A stretch of DNA of 5,634 nucleotides from Candidatus Acetothermia bacterium JdFR-50 (GTDB lineage Bacteria > Bipolaricaulota > Bipolaricaulia > Bipolaricaulales > Bipolaricaulaceae). The position numbers were made by a program, and so were the translations under genes. Shown in pieces: positions 1-5,046 of the stretch (positions are counted from its first letter, which is position 1; each line of letters starts with the position of its first letter). The notes below the pieces were generated by a model. That model worked only from the letters and a program-made list of their open reading frames with translations, did not search any database and was not told where the DNA came from. The stretch covers positions 1 to 5,634 of the forward strand of contig MTNL01000123.1 in the NCBI GenBank assembly GCA_002010365.1. Reading direction: 5' to 3'.

Positions 1-1
1 G

Positions 2-214
2 CTGATCGACGTGTACTGGGAGGTGGGACTTTATCCCTGGGACCTGGCGGCCGGGTGGGCGATGGTGGAGGAAGCCGGGGGAACGGTGAGCGATTTGGAC
101 GGGGACGAGTTCGATCCGGTTTCCGGCCGGGTGCTCGCCGCGGGCTGCCGATCCCTGCACCGGGAGATACTCCGCATCCTTAGGTCCCTGTCGAGGGAAA
201 TAAAGGGCGTGTGA
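2..214 (+). CDS. Inositol monophosphatase family protein, C-terminal fragment
   Basis: The last 70 residues of a magnesium-dependent phosphatase of the inositol monophosphatase/FBPase-like superfamily; the 5' part lies outside the window. The frame is open from base 2, so the GTG at 11 is internal and not a start. The visible part carries the family's second signature, PWDLAAGWAMVEEAGG, at fragment residues 12-27. Its Asp (residue 14) is a metal ligand in characterised members. It is followed by the usual G-x-V-S-D-x-D-G strand and an AAGCRSLHREIL helix typical of the C-terminus. Family members hydrolyse inositol phosphates, fructose-1,6-bisphosphate, PAP or NADP(H), and the missing N-terminus prevents a choice. 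The gene ends in TGA. It points the same way as the transport operon but is separated from it by 179 bases holding a strong promoter, so co-transcription is not required. Confidence 0.9.
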   Translation: MIDVYWEVGLYPWDLAAGWAMVEEAGGTVSDLDGDEFDPVSGRVLAAGCRSLHREILRILRSLSREIKGV

Positions 215-222
215 CATGGAGA

Positions 223-282
223 CCTTCATCGGGGGAACCGACGATGAAGGAGGGATCCGTTCAGGTATCGTCCTTTCCCCCG
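223..282 (+). repeat. Two overlapping, mutually exclusive inverted repeats after the phosphatase gene
   Basis: A perfect 9-base inverted repeat (CCTTCATCG at 223-231, CGATGAAGG at 242-250, 10-base loop) overlaps a longer imperfect one. In the longer one, CGGGGGAACCGACGAT at 230-245 pairs with ATCGTCCTTTCCCCCG at 267-282, matching at 14 of 16 positions with a 21-base loop. Bases 242-245 are used by both, so only one stem can form at a time. The element lies 9 bases past the phosphatase stop codon and upstream of the next promoter, so it would sit in the 3' untranslated region of the upstream transcript. No U-tract follows either stem, so it is not a standard intrinsic terminator. It may act as a factor-dependent terminator, an RNA 3'-end stabiliser or a protein-binding site; its role is unknown. 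Confidence 0.5.
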
Positions 283-306
283 GGGTTGCCTGTGGGGTGT
301 AGCCGG

Positions 307-340
307 ATTCGCGCAATTTTGTTCAATTTTTTGCGCGGAT
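307..340. promoter_or_regulatory. Candidate operator/UP-like element: palindrome with phased T-tracts
   Basis: The arms ATTCGCGCAA (307-316) and TTGCGCGGAT (331-340) are inverted repeats matching at 9 of 10 positions. They flank an AT-rich 14-base centre. Inside, CAATTTT occurs at 314-320 and again at 324-330, exactly 10 bases (about one helical turn) apart, which should bend the DNA. The element ends 4 bases before the -35 box of the transporter promoter. This position suits either a regulator binding site or an UP-element-like RNA polymerase contact. The symmetry and spacing are seen directly; the regulatory role is inferred. Confidence 0.45.
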
Positions 341-344
341 TTGC

Positions 345-372
345 TTGACTGTTGAGCGAAAACCGGTATAAT
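345..372 (+). promoter_or_regulatory. Sigma70-type promoter of the ABC transporter operon
   Basis: A -35 box TTGACT (345-350, five of six consensus bases) and a perfect -10 box TATAAT (367-372) are separated by 16 bases, close to the optimal 17. This is the only strong promoter-like match I see in the window, and it lies directly upstream of the first transport gene. Transcription should begin near 378-381, giving an unusually short leader of roughly 13-16 bases. ACCGGT (362-367) is a small palindrome that touches the -10 box. Confidence 0.8.
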
Positions 373-380
373 GGACCGCG

Positions 381-387
381 AGGAGGT
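381..387 (+). promoter_or_regulatory. Strong ribosome binding site of the binding-protein gene
   Basis: AGGAGGT is a full 7-base complement to the 16S rRNA anti-Shine-Dalgarno sequence and lies 6 bases before the ATG at 394. It decides the start: the frame is open further upstream to a TTG at 352, but that start would fall inside the promoter. With transcription starting near 378-381, the site sits at the very 5' end of the message. Confidence 0.85.
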
Positions 388-393
388 GGTTGT

Positions 394-1398
394 ATGCACA
401 AACGCTGGATGCTGGTGGCGCTGACTATGGCGCTTGTGGTGGGGATTTTTATCAATGTAGTCGGTGTCGCGGCGGAAAAGGGAAAGAAACCGGTTATCGC
501 CGTGGTGGTGAAGTCCATCGCCTATAGGTGGTTCCAGCGTATGGCGGAAGGGGTCCAGCAGTTCGCCAAGGATTACGATGTCATCGCCTTCCTCCAGGGT
601 CCTCCCGTCGCCGATTCTGCCCAGCAGGTAGCCCTGATCGAGCAGCTGATCGCCATGGGGGTGGACGCCATCGTCAACGTCCCCTACGGCGTTCCCGAGA
701 ACGAGCCTGCTCAGAAGGAGGCCATGGATAACGGCATCATCGTCATCACCCACGAGGCCGCCACCACCCGCTACGCGGACTACGACCTCGAAGCCTTCGA
801 CAACAAGAGCTACGGCGAGGAGATGATGCGTCAGCTGGCCGAACGCATGGGATACGAGGGCGACTACGTACAGTTCGTGGGCTCCTTCACCAACGCCTCC
901 CACATGGAGTGGCAAGAGGCGGCCCGGGCCTACCAGGAGGAACACTATCCCAAGATGCGGAGCCTCGGGATATTCGAGAGCAAGGAGACGGAGGCCTACA
1001 CCGTGATGAAGGATCTCCTCAAGGCCTATCCCACCATCCGGGGCGTCCTGGGTTCCTCGGCCCTGGACGTGGTGGGCGCCGGCCAGGCCATCCAGGAGGC
1101 CGGATTGAACGATCAGATCGCCGTGGTGGGCACGAGCATCGTCTCCTACGCCGGGGAGCTCCTCAAGACCGGGGCGGTGGACCTCGCCATGTGTTGGGAC
1201 CCGGCCCTCGCCGGGTACGCGGCGTGCGTGGTGGCGTACAAGCTCCTCATGGGCGAAGAGATAACCGACGGGATGGACCTCGGCGTCTCCGGATATGAGG
1301 ACATCCGCATCGTGGTCAACGAACACGGCGTCCCCGTCATTTACGGCAAGGGTTGGATCCTCATCGATGCGAGCAACATGGATCAGTACAACTTCTGA
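394..1398 (+). CDS. Sugar ABC transporter substrate-binding protein (LsrB/RhaS-like, type 1 periplasmic fold)
   Basis: A 334-residue extracytoplasmic binding protein that delivers a ligand, probably a sugar or related polyol, to the permeases encoded downstream. Residues 1-27 form a Sec signal peptide: basic MHKRW, a hydrophobic core to about residue 25, and a likely cut after VAA (residue 27). There is no lipobox cysteine, which suggests a soluble periplasmic protein. The mature part shows the two-lobe type 1 fold: a first strand PVIAVVVK (33-40), IEQLIAMGVDAIVNVP (82-97), a switch to lobe 2 near 158-173, LLKAYPTIRGVLGSSA (208-223), AVVGTS (243-248) and CWDPALAGYAA (267-277). The C-terminal NMDQYNF resembles the endings of LsrB and RhaS-type proteins, and length matches the family. 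By hand alignment to remembered LsrB, a ligand-site Lys (K40) seems kept, but the Asp-Gln pair is replaced by Ser-His (169-170). Autoinducer-2 is therefore unlikely to be the ligand. The substrate remains unassigned. Confidence 0.92.
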   Translation: MHKRWMLVALTMALVVGIFINVVGVAAEKGKKPVIAVVVKSIAYRWFQRMAEGVQQFAKDYDVIAFLQGPPVADSAQQVALIEQLIAMGVDAIVNVPYGVPENEPAQKEAMDNGIIVITHEAATTRYADYDLEAFDNKSYGEEMMRQLAERMGYEGDYVQFVGSFTNASHMEWQEAARAYQEEHYPKMRSLGIFESKETEAYTVMKDLLKAYPTIRGVLGSSALDVVGAGQAIQEAGLNDQIAVVGTSIVSYAGELLKTGAVDLAMCWDPALAGYAACVVAYKLLMGEEITDGMDLGVSGYEDIRIVVNEHGVPVIYGKGWILIDASNMDQYNF

Positions 1399-1416
1399 TC
1401 GGAATCCCTGGGACAG

Positions 1417-1446
1417 GGGGCGCCGGAGGTCCTCCGGCGCCCCTTT
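1417..1446 (+). terminator. Intercistronic GC-rich hairpin (attenuating terminator or RNA-stabilising stem)
   Basis: GGGGCGCCGGAGG (1417-1429) and CCTCCGGCGCCCC (1431-1443) are perfect 13-base inverted arms around a single T. In RNA this gives about 12 base pairs closed by a three-base loop. Only TTT, then ATC, follows, so termination would be partial. It starts 18 bases after the binding-protein stop codon and ends 16 bases before the ATPase start. Such hairpins after binding-protein genes are known to shield the upstream message from 3' exonucleases and to reduce downstream expression. A small stem, CCCTG (1406-1410) with CAGGG (1414-1418), competes for its base. Confidence 0.75.
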
Positions 1447-1459
1447 ATCAATTACGAAG

Positions 1460-2953
1460 ATGCCAACCTTTCTCCGGGTAGAACACATCAGCAAGCGCTT
1501 CGGCGGGGTCATCGCCCTGGACGACGTGTCGCTGGGGATAGAAGAGGGCCAGATAGTGGGCCTAGTGGGGGAAAACGGTTCGGGCAAATCCACGCTGATA
1601 AAGATTCTCTCCGGCGTTTACACGCCCGACCGAGGTGAGATCCACATCGGGGACCGGCGTTATAAGCGCCTCACCCCCATCCAAGCCATCCGGGAGGGTA
1701 TTTCCGTCATCTACCAGGATTTCGCCCTCTGCCCCAACCTGAGCGTGGCGGAGAACATCGCCATCGCCCGGTGGGTGTTCTCTGGGAGGCGCACCATCCA
1801 CTGGCGCCGCATGTACCGGGAGGCGGAGAGGGCCCTCCGGCAGATAAGCGATCAGATCCCGTTGGATATCGAAGTGGGACAGCTCTCCGCCGCCGACAGA
1901 CAGATCGTGGCCATCGCCCGGGCCTTATTGGAGCAAGCCCGGCTTATCATCATGGACGAGCCCACCACCGCCCTCACGGAGAAGGAGATCACATCGCTTT
2001 TCCGGATGCTCAAGCGCCTGCGGGAAGAGGGGATCGCGGTGCTTTTCGTCAGCCACAAACTCCACGAGGTTAAGGAAATCTGCGATCGTATCGTGGTGTT
2101 GCGGGATGGCCGGAAGGTCTACGATGGTACCGCCGCCGAAGCGGACATCAGGGACCTGCAGGTGTACATGACCGGCCGGGTGGTGGAGCCGGTGCAGTTC
2201 GCGGCCCGCGCCGGGGAGGTCGAGGGGCCTCCCCTCCTCCGGGTCGAGGGGCTGACCCTGGAGCCATACTTCGCCGCCATCTCCTTCAAGCTCAAACGTT
2301 ATGAGGTCCTCGGGATCACGGGGCTGCTCGGCTCGGGGCGGCGGGAGCTGGCGTTGGCCCTGATCGGGGTATTGCGGCCCGCCGCGGGAACGATGGAGAT
2401 CGAAGGCCGTCCCGTGAAGATGGGGAACATCTGGGACGCTTGGAAGCTGGGAATCGCCTATGTCCCCGAGGACCGCATCTCCGAAGGCCTCCACCTCCCT
2501 TGCTCCATCACCGCCAACGTAATTTTGCCGAACATCCGGCGCCTCGCCGGCCCTTTGGGGTTCTTCAACTACCGGCGGCATCGGGGGATCGGCGAACGCT
2601 GGCGGCGGGAGCTGAGCATTAAGGCCCCTTCCGCCGAGACCCCGGTGCGGAATCTCTCGGGGGGAAACCAACAGCGGGTGGTGCTCGCCAAATGCCTCGC
2701 CACCGAACCGCGGATCTTGGTGTTGAACAGCCCCACCATGGGGGTGGACGTGGCCTCCAAGGCGGCGATCCACCGGTTCATCCGGGAGTTGTGCGATAGG
2801 GGGATGGGAATCATCCTGATCTCGGACGATATCCCCGAGTTGCTGCAGACGTGCGATCGGATACTGATCCTGAAACGGGGGCGGATATCCCATGCGCTCC
2901 GAGGCCGTGCCGTCACGGAGACGGAGCTCCACAAGATGCTGATGGAGGGGTGA
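1460..2953 (+). CDS. Sugar ABC transporter ATP-binding protein, two fused nucleotide-binding domains
   Basis: A 497-residue cytoplasmic ATPase of the RbsA/MglA/XylG type, which powers the adjoining permeases. Domain 1 (about 1-240) is complete: Walker A GENGSGKST (37-45), Q-loop Gln at 86, signature LSAADRQ (142-148), Walker B LIIMDEP (162-168) and switch His199. Domain 2 (about 258-497) keeps a canonical LSGGNQQ signature (399-405). Its nucleotide site is degraded: Walker A reads GLLGSGRR (288-295) without lysine, as is usual in the family. Walker B reads ILVLNSP (419-425), with Asn and Ser in place of Asp and Glu, and the switch region SDD (455-457) lacks histidine. ATP hydrolysis therefore probably occurs only at the site made by domain 1 Walker motifs and the domain 2 signature. 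The ATG at 1460 is chosen because domain 1 begins there; the frame upstream overlaps the preceding gene. No clear Shine-Dalgarno site is visible, implying weak translation. The next gene starts 2 bases after the stop. Confidence 0.95.
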   Translation: MPTFLRVEHISKRFGGVIALDDVSLGIEEGQIVGLVGENGSGKSTLIKILSGVYTPDRGEIHIGDRRYKRLTPIQAIREGISVIYQDFALCPNLSVAENIAIARWVFSGRRTIHWRRMYREAERALRQISDQIPLDIEVGQLSAADRQIVAIARALLEQARLIIMDEPTTALTEKEITSLFRMLKRLREEGIAVLFVSHKLHEVKEICDRIVVLRDGRKVYDGTAAEADIRDLQVYMTGRVVEPVQFAARAGEVEGPPLLRVEGLTLEPYFAAISFKLKRYEVLGITGLLGSGRRELALALIGVLRPAAGTMEIEGRPVKMGNIWDAWKLGIAYVPEDRISEGLHLPCSITANVILPNIRRLAGPLGFFNYRRHRGIGERWRRELSIKAPSAETPVRNLSGGNQQRVVLAKCLATEPRILVLNSPTMGVDVASKAAIHRFIRELCDRGMGIILISDDIPELLQTCDRILILKRGRISHALRGRAVTETELHKMLMEG

Positions 2954-2955
2954 AG

Positions 2956-3990
2956 ATGCCGCGCCTCACGAGGAAATTTCTCGGCCGCCACGAGGTGATC
3001 CTCTTTTTGGCGGTGATCGCGATAAGCGTCATCATCGGCCTCTTCAACCGGGCGTTCCTCTCCGTGGCCACCATATTCGAGATCCTCCGGGGAAGCATCC
3101 CTTACGCCTTGATGGGTTTGGGGATATTGCCGGTGCTCCTCCTGGGAGAGGTGGACATATCCTTCGTGGGGGTGGCGGCCACCACCTCTTTGGTCGCCCA
3201 TACCCTGCTGCACGATTTCGGATATGCGGGGGGGATCGGGGGGTACATCCTCATCGCCCTCCCCCTGGGGGCCGCCATCGCCCTGGCGGTGGGGCTGATA
3301 AGCGCCCTGTTCCGCCTGCCCGTATTCGCGGTGTCCCTGGGTTTTTGGCTGATGCTTTATGGGTTTAACCTCTTCTTCATAAGCCCCGAGATGAGGTTCG
3401 ACCTCCCCCTGGGGCTTGTGGGCTTCTACAACCATTTCCTCATCAAAGTCCAGGATCCCATTGTGGGGGAGACCGGATTGCACGTGGCCGTGGTGTACGT
3501 GGTGCTCGCCGCAGTCGCCATCTGGCTCGTCTTGCGGCATACCGTCATTGGCCGGGGCTTTTACATCATGGGGGGAAACCGGGAGGTGGCAGTACGGACT
3601 GGGTACAGCCTAGTCAAGCTCTTGTGCGTCGCCATGGCGGTGAACGGGGCTTTGGCGGCTTTGGCGGGGGTGCTTGTGCTTCAGTGTGCGTACAAGCGGT
3701 TCTTCGATCCGATCCTTTTCCGGGGGGCAGAGCTATACGTGATCGCGGCGGTGGTCATTGGAGGCACTTCTATCACCGGGGGGAGGGGATCCGTGATCGG
3801 CGTGCTCCTGGGGGTCGTGTTCGTACAGGTGATCACCCGGGGGCTGATCTACCTGGGGGTGGAACCCACATGGCAGCAGTTAGTGGTGGGCTGCATGTTG
3901 GTGGTCTTCTTCATCCTCACGAGCCTCAGGGCGCGGCTTCTGGGCGGCCACCCGGGGCGTTCCGGCCTCACCCGGGGTGAGGGCAAATGA
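2956..3990 (+). CDS. Sugar ABC transporter permease 1 (RbsC-like)
   Basis: A 344-residue inner-membrane protein of the RbsC/BPD_transp_2 family, one half of the substrate channel. Strongly hydrophobic segments lie near 13-30, 46-63, 67-85, 95-119, 122-142, 176-194, 221-242, 260-272, 278-300 and 306-323, in line with the 8-10 helices of the family. Recognisable motifs are LLGEVDIS (62-69, equivalent to G-G-I-D-L-S in RbsC) and LPVFAVSLGFWLMLYG (121-136). A cytoplasmic coupling loop follows, with RGFYIMGGNREVAVRTGY (200-217), and the glycine signature AAVVIGGTSITGGRGS (264-279) is intact. The ATG at 2956 is favoured by GGAGGGG at 2944-2950, 5 bases upstream, inside the end of the ATPase gene. 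The C-terminal tail from 325 is basic and cytoplasmic. The stop overlaps the next start (ATGA), so translation of the two permeases is probably coupled. Confidence 0.94.
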   Translation: MPRLTRKFLGRHEVILFLAVIAISVIIGLFNRAFLSVATIFEILRGSIPYALMGLGILPVLLLGEVDISFVGVAATTSLVAHTLLHDFGYAGGIGGYILIALPLGAAIALAVGLISALFRLPVFAVSLGFWLMLYGFNLFFISPEMRFDLPLGLVGFYNHFLIKVQDPIVGETGLHVAVVYVVLAAVAIWLVLRHTVIGRGFYIMGGNREVAVRTGYSLVKLLCVAMAVNGALAALAGVLVLQCAYKRFFDPILFRGAELYVIAAVVIGGTSITGGRGSVIGVLLGVVFVQVITRGLIYLGVEPTWQQLVVGCMLVVFFILTSLRARLLGGHPGRSGLTRGEGK

Positions 3991-5012
3991 GGATCCGCTC
4001 CAAGAGCCGCGAAACGCGTCTCTCTTTTTCCCAGGTGGGGCTCGCGGTCCTGGAGCGCCGGAGCATCCTCCTCTTGGGGCTCTTGGTGGCCATCCTCTTC
4101 ACCTTCGGCACCACCACTCCCCGGTTCCTGAGCTACCCCATGTTCCGGGTGATCACCTCCCAATGTGCGGAGATTGGGCTCATGGGACTCGGGATGGGGC
4201 TGGCGTGGATGGTCAACGGGGTGGACCTCTCGGTTAACGATACCGCCAACCTCTCAGCCCTCACCGCTGCCCTGACGCTCAAGCACGTTTCCCACGGCGG
4301 CTCCGTAGCAGTGGGTTGGCTCATTGTGAGTTACCTCATCGCCCTCCTCACGGGGCTTCTCTGCGGCACCCTGAACGGGATCCTTATCGGCTACCTGGAC
4401 GTCCCGCCCATCCTCGCCACCCTTGGGGGCATGACCCTGTACCGGGGCATCTCCATAGCGGTGACCGGAGGAAGGGCCGTGGCCGGGCTCCCGGCTATGG
4501 TGGCGGTGGTCGGCCGCGGCACCGTTTTCAACATTCCCGTCCCCTTCCTGATATTCTTGGGCATATATGCCGCCATGTATCTCGTCCTCAACCACACTGC
4601 GTTCGGCTTCAAGGCCCGGATGGTGGGGATAAATGCCCGGGCGGCTTATTTCTCGGGGGTGAATTACCGACGTGTCATCATGTCGGTGTACATGATAAGC
4701 GGATTGCTGGCCGCGGCGGCGGGAATCATCATCATGGGACGCACCCGGTCCGTAGCGTACGAGTACGGGACCCAGGTGTACATCGTCTTCGCCCTCCTTA
4801 TCACCAACTTGGCCGGGGTCACTGCAGGACACTATGGCATAACCGCCGCGGTCCTGGCCACCCTCACCCTACAGATCCTTTCCACCGGCTTTTATAGCCG
4901 TTTCATGACGTTGCCCGGGGGGCCGTTCTTCAACAACTTCCTCTGGGGGCTGTTCCTGGTGGCGGTATTGGTGTTCGCCCAACTTCTGAAGCGGCTCCGG
5001 GGCAAAAGCTGA
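3987..5012 (+). CDS. Sugar ABC transporter permease 2 (RbsC-like, divergent C-terminal motif)
   Basis: A 341-residue inner-membrane permease, presumed partner of permease 1 in a heterodimeric channel. It starts within the ATGA overlap and has GGGGTGAGGG (3974-3983) upstream as a ribosome binding site. A basic N-terminus (1-25) precedes hydrophobic stretches near 27-43, 60-78, 108-136, 140-160, 184-202, 229-250, 263-279, 283-300 and 316-334. Family motifs include MVNGVDLSV (75-83), PPILATLGGMTLYRGISI (140-157) followed by TGG, and the coupling loop FGFKARMVGINARAAYFSGV (206-225). The region that normally carries I-G-G-x-S-x-x-G-G-x-G reads LLITNLAGVTAGHYG (270-284), so most signature glycines are absent, unlike in permease 1. 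The reading frame is otherwise intact, which suggests divergence after pairing and not decay. The two permeases are clearly different in sequence and not a recent duplication. It is the last operon gene, 34 bases before a convergent gene's stop. Confidence 0.93.
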   Translation: MRIRSKSRETRLSFSQVGLAVLERRSILLLGLLVAILFTFGTTTPRFLSYPMFRVITSQCAEIGLMGLGMGLAWMVNGVDLSVNDTANLSALTAALTLKHVSHGGSVAVGWLIVSYLIALLTGLLCGTLNGILIGYLDVPPILATLGGMTLYRGISIAVTGGRAVAGLPAMVAVVGRGTVFNIPVPFLIFLGIYAAMYLVLNHTAFGFKARMVGINARAAYFSGVNYRRVIMSVYMISGLLAAAAGIIIMGRTRSVAYEYGTQVYIVFALLITNLAGVTAGHYGITAAVLATLTLQILSTGFYSRFMTLPGGPFFNNFLWGLFLVAVLVFAQLLKRLRGKS

Positions 5013-5017
5013 ATCCA

Positions 5018-5030
5018 CCGGCTATGCCGG
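5018..5030. terminator. Small hairpin between convergent genes, weak terminator candidate
   Basis: CCGGC (5018-5022) and GCCGG (5026-5030) form a 5-pair stem with a TAT loop, in the 34-base gap between the permease 2 stop and the stop of the minus-strand gene. The position suits a shared end for both transcripts, but the stem is short and no T-run follows it closely on either strand. Support is mainly positional. Confidence 0.25.
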
Positions 5031-5046
5031 AAGCGGACATTTCTGT

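Noticed and set aside
215..344. Riboswitch controlling the transport operon
   Set aside because: The structured region is upstream of the strong promoter and would not be in the main transporter transcript. I recognise no known riboswitch consensus in it.
352..393. Upstream TTG start for the binding protein
   Set aside because: It would lie between the -35 and -10 boxes and would put a charged, Gly-rich stretch before the signal peptide. The ATG at 394 has an ideal ribosome binding site.
1295..1459. Upstream extension of the ATPase frame into the binding-protein gene
   Set aside because: The extra 55 residues are Ser/Arg-rich, overlap the preceding gene and hairpin, and match nothing in the family; domain 1 begins at the ATG at 1460.
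226..1593. A 455-codon open frame on the minus strand across the binding-protein gene
   Set aside because: It lies antisense to a clear family member and spans its promoter, stop, hairpin and the next gene's Walker A. Its protein is low in complexity and His/Gly-rich, as expected from GC-biased third positions read backwards.
2720..2749. ATPase domain 2 as a decaying pseudogene region
   Set aside because: The frame is intact and the neighbouring LSGGNQQ and P-T-x-G-V-D motifs are preserved, which points to specialised loss of one site and not general decay.
1925..2932. A 335-codon minus-strand open frame across the ATPase gene
   Set aside because: It is antisense to conserved ATPase motifs, has no recognisable domain, and its Pro/Gly/His/Arg-rich composition is typical of a shadow frame in GC-rich DNA.
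2851..2955. Upstream start for permease 1 within the ATPase gene
   Set aside because: The added 35 residues are a shadow of the ATPase C-terminus; the ATG at 2956 has a well-spaced GGAGGGG site.
2569..3540. A 323-codon minus-strand open frame across the ATPase-permease junction
   Set aside because: It overlaps two certain genes, is strongly hydrophilic and repetitive in His/Gln/Glu, and shows no family motif.
394..5012. Assignment as an autoinducer-2 (Lsr) uptake operon
   Set aside because: No lsrK, lsrF, lsrG or lsrR-like gene is present, gene order differs from lsrACDB, and several LsrB ligand residues appear replaced.
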